A DNA stretch of 64,000 bases from Bdellovibrio bacteriovorus (GTDB taxonomy: Bacteria > Bdellovibrionota > Bdellovibrionia > Bdellovibrionales > Bdellovibrionaceae): NCBI RefSeq assembly GCF_002208115.1, contig NZ_CP020946.1, forward strand, positions 2,108,001-2,172,000. Reading direction: 5' to 3'. The notes beneath the pieces are model-generated. The model was not told the origin of the DNA. It did not search any database and saw nothing but the letters and a program-made list of their open reading frames with translations. Position numbers and translations under genes: made by a program. Below, piece by piece: positions 33,841-42,630 of this stretch (its first letter is position 1; every line of letters begins with the position of its first letter).

Positions 33841-34570
33841 ACTGACGCTGCTTCACACTTATTACCAGTTCTTGGAACTGATTCGTCAGCCCATGTACCT
33901 GCTGTCGACCCTGGTGTTTCCCGCGATGTTCTTCTGGTTCTTTGGAGTTCCAAACGCACAAACCGAGGCTGCCGCCGCCATGCTGACAGGCTCGTTTGCC
34001 TGCTTTGGCGTATTGGGAGTTGTACTTTTTCAATTTGCCATCGGCATCGCACAGGAAAAGGGCACGGCCTGGTCCCACTATCTGCACATTCTGCCTTTGC
34101 CTCATGTGCTGACTTTTTTACCCAGGGTTTTAAACGCCCTTTTTGTTTCGCTGCTATCCATTTTAACGGTGATTCTTGTCGCCGTGATCACGACACCTCT
34201 GAAGTGGCCGGAGATTCCGTGGCTGCACTTCTTCATCACTTTAATGCTGTCCTCGATCCCGTTTGCGCTGTTGGGCGCCTGCCTTGGATATTCTGCCAGC
34301 GGCAAGTCGGTGGTCCCCCTGGCCAATCTGGTTTATCTGCCACTTTCTTTCGCTGGCGGACTTTGGATGCCACCGCAGGCATTACCAAAAGTCGTTCAGG
34401 AAATATCTCAGTATCTGCCGACACGTTTTATGGGAGAAGTGGTCTGGGCTGCTTTGCTGAAGCAGGACACAAACAGCAAGTATGTCTGGGGTCTTGCTAT
34501 TTATGCCGTGTTGTTTTTTGCGGGCTCTTTGCTGTTATTTAGAAAAACCCAAGAGCAAGAGTTTCGTTAA
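33824..34570 (+). CDS. ABC-2-type permease
   Basis: The 248-residue protein has six predicted membrane segments and the ABC-2 layout, including a short amphipathic start (HTYYQFLELIRQPMYLLSTLVFPAMFFWF) and a late LPLSFAGGLWMPPQALP region before the last helices, as in NatB/DrrB-like permeases. The gene overlaps the ATPase by 17 bp, so it is translationally coupled to it. The 3' end overlaps the convergent membrane-protein gene by 32 bp. Confidence 0.9.
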   Translation: MKRHLKLTLLHTYYQFLELIRQPMYLLSTLVFPAMFFWFFGVPNAQTEAAAAMLTGSFACFGVLGVVLFQFAIGIAQEKGTAWSHYLHILPLPHVLTFLPRVLNALFVSLLSILTVILVAVITTPLKWPEIPWLHFFITLMLSSIPFALLGACLGYSASGKSVVPLANLVYLPLSFAGGLWMPPQALPKVVQEISQYLPTRFMGEVVWAALLKQDTNSKYVWGLAIYAVLFFAGSLLLFRKTQEQEFR

Positions 34571-35120
34571 CCCCCTGATAGCCCTCGCTGTACCACTGCC
34601 ACCAGGCAAGAATCATAATCAGATGACCCACGAAAATGAAAAAATGACTCCACATTTCGACCCGGTCAGAATGCTGGGCCAGATAGCGATACCAGTGCAA
34701 CCCCTCATCGATCAGTGAATAAACGATGCTCAAAGCCACCAGCACCAGAGCTGGAATGCGCAGGAAGACCGGGAAATGGTACGCCAGACACAACACCAGC
34801 ACACTGGTGATACCGGCAAAAATCGTGATGTGATGAACCAGGGCCTCGGCTTTTTGCAGGAACTCTTTATAAACCGTGCGGTGCCCGATAGTGTCGAAAG
34901 CAATCGCAGTTGAAAAAATGAAAATCCCCAGTGGAATGTTGTAAACATAGGCCGGGAACTGAACTCCGTTGAAATGCCCCACGCCGATAAACAGAGTGAC
35001 CACGGCAAAGAGCCCGTACATCATCCCCACCCAAAGCACGTACACGATCCAGTCTTTCAGACTGAACTCGCGAACACGGCTGGCATAAATCCATGTTTCT
35101 TTGACAAAGCTGGTACTCAC
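34539..35120 (-). CDS. Unrecognised membrane protein of the carotenoid operon
   Basis: It encodes 193 residues from GTG 35118-35120, chosen because a GGAGTG site lies just upstream and the start overlaps the crtB stop (GTGA); a longer frame reads back through crtB and is a shadow. The protein has five membrane segments (about residues 20-45, 55-75, 90-112, 118-138 and 160-182) with several His and charged residues near their ends (TIGHRTVYKEF, DEGLHWYRYLAQHSD). I do not know the family. Its tight coupling to crtB suggests a role in carotenoid synthesis, modification or placement. Confidence 0.75.
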   Translation of the reverse strand: MSTSFVKETWIYASRVREFSLKDWIVYVLWVGMMYGLFAVVTLFIGVGHFNGVQFPAYVYNIPLGIFIFSTAIAFDTIGHRTVYKEFLQKAEALVHHITIFAGITSVLVLCLAYHFPVFLRIPALVLVALSIVYSLIDEGLHWYRYLAQHSDRVEMWSHFFIFVGHLIMILAWWQWYSEGYQGVNETLALGFF

Positions 35121-36031
35121 TTTACACTCCAAATTCTTAGTGGCAAACGCACACTTTCCCTCGACCTCAACGCCCACCAGACCTGGGGGCCCAGATACTT
35201 TACGGTCGAAACGATCAAAATTATCTTCTTCCAAACACTCACATAAATTCGCCGGGTCAGACCGCGGTCAGAATCCCTGCGTATCAGCTCGCCAATATGA
35301 GAGTACACTTTAGCCGCAATCAAAACCGCCCAGCAAGAACGGAGTGATAAAAAACGAAGTCCCGCAAACCCTTCGCGGTACAGCTCATCGGCCCTTTGCA
35401 GCAGGCGCTCCTGAATACCCACCAGAGACTTGCGGTGCTCAGGCAGGAACATTGTCGACTCGGTGATACCGGCCTGCTGCAACCAATCCTGAGGCAGATA
35501 ACAGCGTCCGCGTTCAGCATCCTCGCGAATGTCGCGACAGATGTTCGTCAACTGCATGGCGCTCCCCATAGAGACTGCATATTTCAAAGCCTGGTCAGAA
35601 CGAACCCCCATGATGTGACACATCATCAGTCCCACAACTCCGGCGACGCAGTAGCAGTAATCTTCCAACTCCTGCAAGTTACGGTAACGGCGGTTCTTCA
35701 CATCCATTTCCATTCCCCGCAACAAATCCAAAGGGTACTGAACAGGAATGTTATTGCCGGACAGGATTTCGGCCAGCCCACGAAACTGAAAAGGCAGTCC
35801 CGCTTTGATCGCCGGCAGGGATTTTGTCAGACAAAGCAGCTCCTGCAGCCGCCGCGGAGCCTGATCCACCGAGGCCTCATCAATCTGGTCATCACAATAC
35901 CGGCACCAGGAATAAAGCTTCCACGCGGCAATTTTTTGCTGTTTGGAAAAAAACAGCGAGGCCACCGCAAAACTTTTGGAGCCTTTTTGAATCGACTCCC
36001 TGTGCAGATCCAAATCAGAGGCCTGATCCAT
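35117..36031 (-). CDS. crtB: Phytoene synthase
   Basis: It encodes 304 residues from ATG 36029-36031, which overlaps the crtI stop as TGATG. Both Asp-rich motifs of squalene/phytoene synthases are seen: SWCRYCDDQIDEA and LTNICRDIREDAERGRCYLP. The enzyme condenses two geranylgeranyl diphosphate molecules into phytoene, the first committed carotenoid. Gene order crtE-crtI-crtB, with one-base or few-base overlaps, shows a single tightly coupled operon. Confidence 0.95.
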   Translation of the reverse strand: MDQASDLDLHRESIQKGSKSFAVASLFFSKQQKIAAWKLYSWCRYCDDQIDEASVDQAPRRLQELLCLTKSLPAIKAGLPFQFRGLAEILSGNNIPVQYPLDLLRGMEMDVKNRRYRNLQELEDYCYCVAGVVGLMMCHIMGVRSDQALKYAVSMGSAMQLTNICRDIREDAERGRCYLPQDWLQQAGITESTMFLPEHRKSLVGIQERLLQRADELYREGFAGLRFLSLRSCWAVLIAAKVYSHIGELIRRDSDRGLTRRIYVSVWKKIILIVSTVKYLGPQVWWALRSRESVRLPLRIWSVK

Positions 36032-37512
36032 CAATTAAGATCCTCGACGACCAGGCCCGCAGTGGCTTTGCCAGAGTTCACAACCCCCGGCACCCCCGGA
36101 TGAGTTCCCGCCCCCACAAAGTACAATCCCTGAATCTGGGAGTCTTTGTTGTGCTGGCGGAAGTATGCACTTTGAGTCAGCTTCGGCTCCAGAGAAAACG
36201 CCGAACCATGGAAGGAATTCAGTTCGGTTGAGAAGTCTTCAGGTGTGAAAATTCTCTGGGTGACAATATTTTCTCTTAGACCCGGCATGTATTTTTCTTC
36301 CATGTATTTCAGGATCTTTTCTGCGTAAACCGGCCCTTCCTTTTTCCAGTCGATGTTCATTTTACCCAGGTGAGCCACCGGAGCCAGAACATAGAAACAC
36401 TCATGCCCTTCCGGAGCCAGATTCGGATCCGTCAGGCTGGGCACATGCAAATAAAGCGAAAAATCATCCGGAAGTGTGCCGTTACTGAAAATATCCTCAA
36501 GAAGACCTTTATAGCGAGGACCGAATAAAACGTTATGATGCGCCAGATTCGGATACTTTTTTCTGGTCCCGAAGTAGATTAGGAAAAGACTCATGCTGAA
36601 GTCTTTGTTTTGCATTTCCTTTGATTTCTTTGCCGCCAGGGGCTCCTTCCCCAGCAGGTCACGGTAGGTGTGAACAATATCGCCATTGCTGACCACGGCA
36701 TCACAGTTCCAGACTTCGCCCTGAACCGTTTGCACCCCGGTCACTCTGCCACGGGTGGTGAGGATTTGTGCGATCTCGCTTTGGCAACGGATTTCTCCGC
36801 CCATTTCGGTGAAGTACTGAACCAAAGCCTGCACCAGGGCCCCGGTTCCGCCGCGTGGAAAGAAAACACCCCAATTGCGTTCCAGGAAGTGAATCAAGGT
36901 GTAAATGGCAGACGTGCTATAGGGGTTTCCGCCCACCAGCAAAGAGTGAAAAGAAAACGCCTGGCGCAAATGATCATCTTTGACGTACTTTGAAACCACG
37001 GAATAGACGCTGCGATAAGCCCCCAGACGCAGAAGCTGCGGGGAAACTTTCACCATGCTCCAAAGATGCAAAAAAGGTGTCGCCACCAGTTTCGTGTACC
37101 CCTCGTTAAAGACCTCTTCTGAATACTTCAGAAATTTTTCATAGCCTTTGGCGTCTTCGGGGGATTTCTTTTTAATTTGAGAGTACAGCTCCTGGGTGTT
37201 GTTGCTGTAGTCGAACTTATACCCGTCATCCCAGAGCAGACGATAAAAAGGCGATACGGGGATCATCTCGACATAGTCGGACATCTTTTTGTTTTTTAGG
37301 GCAAAAAGCTCTTCCAGACACTCAGGGGCTGTGATCACCGTGGGGCCGGCATCAAAGGTGAAACCTTTGTCCCGATAAACATAAGCCCGTCCCCCCGGCA
37401 TATCGCGCTTTTCAAAAATTCGAACTTGAAAACCTGCAGCCTGAAGTCGAATGGCAGCACTCAATCCGCCGAATCCACTTCCGATCACGGCAACTTTTTT
37501 ATTCATAGGCAT
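36031..37512 (-). CDS. crtI: Phytoene desaturase (CrtI type)
   Basis: It encodes 493 residues from ATG 37510-37512 (a TTG two codons upstream and an ATG two codons downstream are alternatives). The N-terminal dinucleotide motif KVAVIGSGFGGLSAAIRL and the C-terminal GLYFVGAGTHPGVPGVVNSG are the bacterial-type carotenoid desaturase signatures. It uses FAD to convert phytoene to lycopene. The length is typical (490-510). The start lies inside the 3' end of crtE. Confidence 0.95.
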   Translation of the reverse strand: MPMNKKVAVIGSGFGGLSAAIRLQAAGFQVRIFEKRDMPGGRAYVYRDKGFTFDAGPTVITAPECLEELFALKNKKMSDYVEMIPVSPFYRLLWDDGYKFDYSNNTQELYSQIKKKSPEDAKGYEKFLKYSEEVFNEGYTKLVATPFLHLWSMVKVSPQLLRLGAYRSVYSVVSKYVKDDHLRQAFSFHSLLVGGNPYSTSAIYTLIHFLERNWGVFFPRGGTGALVQALVQYFTEMGGEIRCQSEIAQILTTRGRVTGVQTVQGEVWNCDAVVSNGDIVHTYRDLLGKEPLAAKKSKEMQNKDFSMSLFLIYFGTRKKYPNLAHHNVLFGPRYKGLLEDIFSNGTLPDDFSLYLHVPSLTDPNLAPEGHECFYVLAPVAHLGKMNIDWKKEGPVYAEKILKYMEEKYMPGLRENIVTQRIFTPEDFSTELNSFHGSAFSLEPKLTQSAYFRQHNKDSQIQGLYFVGAGTHPGVPGVVNSGKATAGLVVEDLN

Positions 37513-38488
37513 GGACAATTCTCTCTGTCAGATTTTTTATAAGACCCAGGGTTTGAACATTTTCAAAACCGGCAAAAGACTTTTTCATTTTTTCTTCCAT
37601 GTTCCGGTGAAGCCTCAAGGCCTCGGCATGGGCGCGCTTTTTCAGATCCGTGCTCTGCACGAAGGCCTCCAGAGCATGGGTTTCAGGAAGGAACTCCAGC
37701 GCCTCCTTGAAGCCTTGAATCTGACTGCTGTCACCGCAAGTGGCCAAATACATCCAGATCCACGAGGGACGGCCAAGCTTCAGGTCTTCCAGGGCCTTGC
37801 TGTCAGCACAGTGGAACTTCAAATTCCCAAGATCATCAAAGCGCTGCAATGACGAGCCCAATTGCGTGCCGAGTTCCTGCAAAAGCAACAGATCCGGCTT
37901 TGGCTCTGCGACCAAGGCCCCCACTTGCAGAGCCAAAGCCACCAGGGCCCCGCTTTTAAGGCAATGACTTTTATGCACGACTTCCTGAATCTGACCGGCG
38001 TTGAGAGTCTTCATGCTGGCCCCCAGATCAAGTGCCTGGCCCAGATGGGCCTGGTGCATGGCCTCGTGAGTGCAGGAGATAATTTTAAGTTTCACCCCGT
38101 CATCCACCGCCAAACCATGCAAAGCTTTTAACGCTTCAAAATACATCCAATTTCCCAGATTCAGCGCCGGCCCAACACCATAAAGGCGATGGACGGTGGG
38201 GCCCCCACGGCGCTCCAGGCTGTCATCCTGGATATCGTCAACAATCAGGGAGCCGGCGTGGATCCACTCCAGCACCCGGGAAAGCTCTGCTATGATTGAT
38301 TTTTGTTTTTCGCTGAACGGAACACCCTTCAGATACAGTCGGCAGCCAATGGACACAAGCTCCGCCCGAAATTCTTTTTTGGGGCGAGACATGAATTCCT
38401 GGGCCGGACCGTGCAAAAAGGCACCCCAACATTGCTCGACACTGGAAGGTGAGCTGACCTGAAGAGCTGGAGAGAGAACTAAATTCAC
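37499..38488 (-). CDS. crtE: Geranylgeranyl diphosphate synthase-like polyprenyl synthetase
   Basis: The 329-residue protein starts at GTG 38486-38488 with AGGAG upstream. The first Asp-rich motif and its context are clear (LIVDDIQDDSLERRGGPTVH), as is the GNWMYFEALKAL region. The second Asp-rich motif is altered: LQRFDDLGNLKF has Asn where the last Asp of DDxxD is expected. The role in this operon is to make the C20 precursor for CrtB. It is the first gene of the operon; a palindrome lies 39 bp upstream. Confidence 0.88.
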   Translation of the reverse strand: MNLVLSPALQVSSPSSVEQCWGAFLHGPAQEFMSRPKKEFRAELVSIGCRLYLKGVPFSEKQKSIIAELSRVLEWIHAGSLIVDDIQDDSLERRGGPTVHRLYGVGPALNLGNWMYFEALKALHGLAVDDGVKLKIISCTHEAMHQAHLGQALDLGASMKTLNAGQIQEVVHKSHCLKSGALVALALQVGALVAEPKPDLLLLQELGTQLGSSLQRFDDLGNLKFHCADSKALEDLKLGRPSWIWMYLATCGDSSQIQGFKEALEFLPETHALEAFVQSTDLKKRAHAEALRLHRNMEEKMKKSFAGFENVQTLGLIKNLTERIVHAYE

Positions 38489-38526
38489 GACTATGAACTC
38501 CTCAAAACTTGCCCCGGGGCCAAAAC

Positions 38527-38541
38527 GTTATTTGAAATAAC
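38527..38541. promoter_or_regulatory. Palindrome upstream of the carotenoid operon
   Basis: GTTATTT (38527-38533) and AAATAAC (38535-38541) form a perfect 7-bp inverted repeat around one base, 39-53 bp upstream of crtE. It is a candidate operator; the LysR-type gene at 38612-39520 is a plausible but unproven partner. Confidence 0.4.
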
Positions 38542-38611
38542 TCACTGATGTTGTCATTAAAATCAATGTCCGCACTAGAATTGGAATTAAGGACTGCCAA
38601 ATGACATACTC

Positions 38612-39520
38612 TTATTCTTTAAGCAGACCTTTCAGTTGGGATTGCCACTGCTTGAAAAGACGCTGGCTGATCTTGTCAGATCGAACCGAGAGATAGATTC
38701 GCGACTCTATGGGGTCCAATCCCCGGATTTTCAGACTGCGTATCAATCCGGCCTCTTCGGCTTTTCGTGCAATGATGTTCGGGATCAGTGCCACGTTGTT
38801 GGAATGTTGCACGATCTCGATGGCCGTCAGGGCCGTTTGCATTTCATGTCCCATGATCCGCTCGCTGCGCGGTATCGGCAAATGATCCGCCGCTTGCGCG
38901 ATCGCACGTCCATTCCAATAAGCCGACCGGGCAAATGGAAATTTCAACAGCTCCTCTTTGGAAACAGATCCCTTTAAGGGGTGATTCTTTCCGACATACA
39001 GATTCCAGCGCATAGAACCCACTTCGGCCGCGCTCCAGGTTTGGGGCCATTGGATCTCTTCCAAATGAAGAGCCACATCCAAAACCCCTTCGGTGGCGGT
39101 CTGGCGCAGTTCTTCCGGCGAAAGATCCATAAAACGCAGCAGCGCCGTCACACCCGCCACCTGAAGGCTTTCAATCATCGCCCCGGAAAAGAAAACATTC
39201 ATGAAACCCCGGCCACCCACAGTGTAGGTGACCGATGGTGCCAGAAGCTGCGATTTGCGGGGAATGAATTCCTCGGCCTTTCTTAGCAGTTCTTTGGCCT
39301 GAAGGCTGACGTGGGAACCCTCGGCCGTCATGATATAACCGTGAGAGGACGTCTTGATTATCTCAAACTGCAGTTGATGCCGCACGGACTGCAAAACCTT
39401 GGTCAAACGCGGAGGCTCAATCCCCAGGGAACGCGACAGCGAACGCAGGGATTTATGATCCGGCAGCTCTGCCAGCAACAACAAATCAAAAAATGAGATT
39501 TTCGAAAGACGTTTATCCAT
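38612..39520 (-). CDS. LysR-like transcriptional regulator
   Basis: The 302-residue protein has an N-terminal HTH of LysR type (about residues 8-65: FFDLLLLAELPDHKSLRSLSR, with SLGIEPPRLTKVLQSVRHQL as the recognition part) and a periplasmic-binding-like effector domain (about 95-300). The HTH start is less regular than usual. It follows the lipocalin gene by 4 bp on the same strand, so they form an operon. It lies just upstream of the crt operon, so control of pigment genes is possible. Confidence 0.85.
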   Translation of the reverse strand: MDKRLSKISFFDLLLLAELPDHKSLRSLSRSLGIEPPRLTKVLQSVRHQLQFEIIKTSSHGYIMTAEGSHVSLQAKELLRKAEEFIPRKSQLLAPSVTYTVGGRGFMNVFFSGAMIESLQVAGVTALLRFMDLSPEELRQTATEGVLDVALHLEEIQWPQTWSAAEVGSMRWNLYVGKNHPLKGSVSKEELLKFPFARSAYWNGRAIAQAADHLPIPRSERIMGHEMQTALTAIEIVQHSNNVALIPNIIARKAEEAGLIRSLKIRGLDPIESRIYLSVRSDKISQRLFKQWQSQLKGLLKE

Positions 39521-39524
39521 CCGA

Positions 39525-40091
39525 CTATTTCACATACTCGCAAAGGGGAATTCGCTGACTAAGCCCGCCCGACTGCACGGACGTCAAAACCGTGCATGTG
39601 TCATAACCCAAAGATCTGAGTTTAAGTTCTGCTGACACCCATGTTTCGCGTGCCAAGAATGGATCGCGGGACAGAATCCACGCATACTGCAGCGTCGGAT
39701 CGCCGACCACCGCATACGAATAATCTGATGCCAGATCCAAGACCCAGTAATCGCCGCCAAAGCCAAACACCCAGTCAATGATCTTCACGAAAGTGACCTT
39801 CAGGCGTGAGTTGCTTTCTTTATCAAGAACCTTGGCTCGCCCCTCGGCCACCGAGCGTTCACCACTTTGTGTGTCACAGGAATTCACCACCGCGATCAGA
39901 CCATCTTCGGCAGAGGCATACTCGGCCGTCGTGTTTCCAATACATTGTTTTTGAAAGACCATTGGGATGCTGGCGACTTCAAACCACTTACCCAGATACT
40001 TATTCAGATCCACAAAAGGCACTGTCGCCGGCGCTGCCACAGACGTTGAAACAAACCCCAGAACAAAAATTGAAAGAATCAGTTTTTTCAT
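39525..40091 (-). CDS. Secreted lipocalin (Blc-like)
   Basis: The 188-residue protein has a signal peptide (about 1-19, AA-AP junction) and a lipocalin domain. The GxW motif is VDLNKYLGKWFEVASIP, and the family's YWVLDLASDYSYAVVGDP and AWILSRDP segments are present. Bacterial lipocalins such as Blc bind fatty acids or lysolipids in the periplasm or at the outer membrane; this one has no lipobox Cys, so it is probably soluble. Four Cys residues may form two disulphides. AGGAG precedes the ATG. Confidence 0.92.
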   Translation of the reverse strand: MKKLILSIFVLGFVSTSVAAPATVPFVDLNKYLGKWFEVASIPMVFQKQCIGNTTAEYASAEDGLIAVVNSCDTQSGERSVAEGRAKVLDKESNSRLKVTFVKIIDWVFGFGGDYWVLDLASDYSYAVVGDPTLQYAWILSRDPFLARETWVSAELKLRSLGYDTCTVLTSVQSGGLSQRIPLCEYVK

Positions 40092-40141
40092 AAGAGCTCC
40101 TTTTTCTGTTAAAACTGTTATAAACAGAATTGAGGAAGGCG

Positions 40142-40183
40142 CCTATTACAAATAGGAACACGCCTGTTTCCATACTGGAAACA
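40142..40183. promoter_or_regulatory. Two palindromes upstream of the lipocalin-LysR operon
   Basis: CCTATT-ACA-AATAGG (40142-40156) and TGTTTCC-ATACT-GGAAACA (40165-40183) are perfect inverted repeats 51-92 bp upstream of the lipocalin start. No T-run follows on either strand, so they are more likely regulator sites than terminators of the upstream MFS gene. Confidence 0.4.
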
Positions 40184-40226
40184 CCATTGAAAGGCGCAAT
40201 TCAAGAGCCTTTGCGGCATGTCAGAA

Positions 40227-41483
40227 TCAGGAGGCTTTTTCGGGGGAAAGATCTTCCCGAAGACGGTCGGAGACATTCAAGTGGCTGCGAACATACCTGT
40301 ACAGCGGATAGAACCCTGCGCCACGAACAAGGGATCCCAATATAAATACGGCGTAATAGCTGCTGACTTTTTCACCCATCACCCACAGGACTTTGCCGCC
40401 GATGTAAGTTCCCAAAATGATCGCCAGTGAATTCAAAAGATTATAAACCGTGAGCATCGGAACTTTTTCGTCGTGTTTGATGTCTTTAAAGAAGATCAAG
40501 GACAGCCCCACTTCCACAAACGCCCAGGCCATACCGCTGATGAATTGCAGGAAGAAGATAAAGTACATATCACTGCTGACCGCCCACATCGCTGGCAACG
40601 GCACAATGGCCCCGGCGCCAAACACCAGCAAATTAAAGCCCGAGGCATTCTGACGGAACCGATCAATCAAAGTCAGAGTCAGAATCTTACCAATGAATAA
40701 AACCCCGATGGCTGTCATATAGGCGCCATAATCCATTTTCACCTGCGCCAGCATATAAGGGGTCACAAAGGGTGAAGACACAAAGACTGCGGCCTGGAAA
40801 GGCGCCAGATAAAAGAAAAACTGACGCTTGGATTTGTTGGCCCAAAAGACTTTCCAGGATGCGCGGAATCCCAGCTTTGGCTCTTTGTTCCAAGCCGGAT
40901 CAAAATACTGAGAAGAAAGAATAAAGGACGAAACCAGACGACAGGCAAACGCAAAAACAAAGAGCATGGTGAAAACGGACGAGAACGGTCCGATTTCAAC
41001 ATTGTTATGCAGGGCCACCCCGCCTCCGATAAGGCCCAGCAGAATACCGATCTGGGACACGCGTGCCCGTTTGGCAAAATAGCGGCTGCCCTCTTCGACC
41101 TGCACCAGGCGACCCATCCAGTAATTCCACGCCGGTCCCGCGGCAAAGCCCGAACCCCAGTACAGGGATAAAATCAAAAACAGCATCCAGAAGTTCGGCG
41201 CCTTCGTGGCCGAGAAATAAATCAAAGGAATAAAGGTCAACGCCTGCAGCGTGGCCGAGGCCACCACCCAGTTTTTATGAGATCGAATGCGCTGCAAGCC
41301 GCGCGGAGTGATCAGTTGCAGGAACGCGCCGCTGACAATAGGGAGCGTTGAAAGAATACCGGCAAAGATTTCACCCATGCCGATGGATAAAGAATAAGCC
41401 GGCAAATAAGTTTCGCCGGCTCCAATCATCAGTGAACAAAGAAAAGCGTCGAAAAGACTAAGTCTCAGACTTCTTTCGCGCAT
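40227..41483 (-). CDS. MFS transporter
   Basis: The 418-residue protein has about twelve membrane helices in two halves joined by a loop near residues 185-215. The start LRLSLFDAFLCSLMIGAGETYLPAYSLSIG and the SYYAVFILGSLVRGAGFYPL end match major-facilitator carriers. No substrate-specific motif is recognised. The Cys-rich protein gene lies 8 bp upstream on the same strand. Confidence 0.88.
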   Translation of the reverse strand: MRERSLRLSLFDAFLCSLMIGAGETYLPAYSLSIGMGEIFAGILSTLPIVSGAFLQLITPRGLQRIRSHKNWVVASATLQALTFIPLIYFSATKAPNFWMLFLILSLYWGSGFAAGPAWNYWMGRLVQVEEGSRYFAKRARVSQIGILLGLIGGGVALHNNVEIGPFSSVFTMLFVFAFACRLVSSFILSSQYFDPAWNKEPKLGFRASWKVFWANKSKRQFFFYLAPFQAAVFVSSPFVTPYMLAQVKMDYGAYMTAIGVLFIGKILTLTLIDRFRQNASGFNLLVFGAGAIVPLPAMWAVSSDMYFIFFLQFISGMAWAFVEVGLSLIFFKDIKHDEKVPMLTVYNLLNSLAIILGTYIGGKVLWVMGEKVSSYYAVFILGSLVRGAGFYPLYRYVRSHLNVSDRLREDLSPEKAS

Positions 41484-41491
41484 AAGGTTCG

Positions 41492-41878
41492 TTATTTTCC
41501 TTTTCTCATTTTCTTGTGCGCATCTTTCATGTTTTCCATCTGCGCTTTGCAGTCTGCAGACAGTTCATCCTTGTGTTCCATCATGCATTTCATTTTTTTA
41601 CCTTTGCCCATGGAAACATTCGCACAGAATTTTTCATGGTCCTCGTGACAAGCGTCTTTCATCTCGGCCGCGTGATCTTTCATCTTTTCAAACTTTGCCT
41701 TACAGTCGGCGGAAAGTTTGTCTTTGTTGTCCATCATGCACTTCAAAACACGGCCTTCTCCGCGCTCAACGGTCCCGCAAAGTGTTTCACGATCCTTGGC
41801 GCAGACGTCGTTCGGGCCTTTTGCCACTGCCCCATTTGCAAAGCAGACAACCAACACAGCTGCTAATAGTTTTCCCAT
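41492..41878 (-). CDS. Secreted Cys-rich repeat protein (GLG1-type repeats)
   Basis: It encodes 128 residues from ATG 41876-41878, which follows a GGGGGT site; upstream in-frame codons are non-coding. A signal peptide (about 1-19) precedes two repeats of the Cys-rich FGFR/GLG1 type: CAKDRETLCGTVERGEGRV then KCMMDNKDKLSADCKAKF, and CHEDHEKFCANVSMGKGKK then KCMMEHKDELSADCKAQM. The repeats have four Cys each and are near-identical in spacing. The family is common in secreted bacterial proteins of unknown role. Confidence 0.85.
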   Translation of the reverse strand: MGKLLAAVLVVCFANGAVAKGPNDVCAKDRETLCGTVERGEGRVLKCMMDNKDKLSADCKAKFEKMKDHAAEMKDACHEDHEKFCANVSMGKGKKMKCMMEHKDELSADCKAQMENMKDAHKKMRKGK

Positions 41879-41979
41879 AAAGTACCCCCTATAGATACTC
41901 ATGTTAGAGCAGCTGCCGGAAGCACACAAAGAGCTTGAGGTCTTGTTGGTCCTTTCTGTGAGACTGGACCTAAGGGAAG

Positions 41980-42567
41980 TCAGACAAGTTTGATCGCCCC
42001 CAGGGCCAGTGTTGCAAAGAACGATGCAACTATCAGACACCACAGGTAGCTAAAAAGGATAAAAACACCGTCTTTTTCCATATGGCCAATGGCGCACAGA
42101 ATGATCCCGACGGCGGGAACGGTGTTGGAAAAAGGAATGGGTAAAGGCAGAGACAGAAGAACCGCATTCCCGACGAAAACAATCAGATTCAGGATGCGGA
42201 AAAACCACATGTCGTGGAAGAAGGTCAGCCGCTCTTTGACGATGCGGGAAACATAGGTCCAGATCTTTTCGGCCACTTCCGAGACCTTGATCACCACTTC
42301 AGAGGACAGCTTCACATTTTCAAAACGTTTGGGAAGCCACGGAGGTCGTTGCAGGTACAGAAAAAAAGCCACCACACAGATCATCATCCCCAGGGGCGTT
42401 GAAAGCCCAGGAATGGGAATAGGCTGCATAAAAGGCAGACAGAAGAACAGCACCAGCATGGCGTGGCCTTCTTCTCCCAATAAATGGAAAACTCTTCGCA
42501 AAGTGAGGTGTCCTTTGGAAGCTTCTTCCTGCAAAAGATCCATGGCGGAAATAAATCGACTTTTCAA
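41980..42567 (-). CDS. ExoD-family membrane protein
   Basis: The 195-residue protein has three to four membrane segments and the ExoD pattern, including the FCLPFMQPIPIPGLSTPLGM region and the LLSLPLPIPFSNTVPAVGII repeat. In Rhizobium, ExoD affects exopolysaccharide synthesis and alkali tolerance. The likely start is TTG 42565-42567, since AGGGAAGG lies 6 bases upstream; ATG 42541-42543 lacks a good site. It is divergent from the GDT1-like gene. Confidence 0.85.
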   Translation of the reverse strand: MKSRFISAMDLLQEEASKGHLTLRRVFHLLGEEGHAMLVLFFCLPFMQPIPIPGLSTPLGMMICVVAFFLYLQRPPWLPKRFENVKLSSEVVIKVSEVAEKIWTYVSRIVKERLTFFHDMWFFRILNLIVFVGNAVLLSLPLPIPFSNTVPAVGIILCAIGHMEKDGVFILFSYLWCLIVASFFATLALGAIKLV

Positions 42568-42630
42568 ACTTGCCTTCCCTCACCTATCCTTTTATCACTA
42601 GGTTTTCATTTTTCGAACAAAGGACCCATG

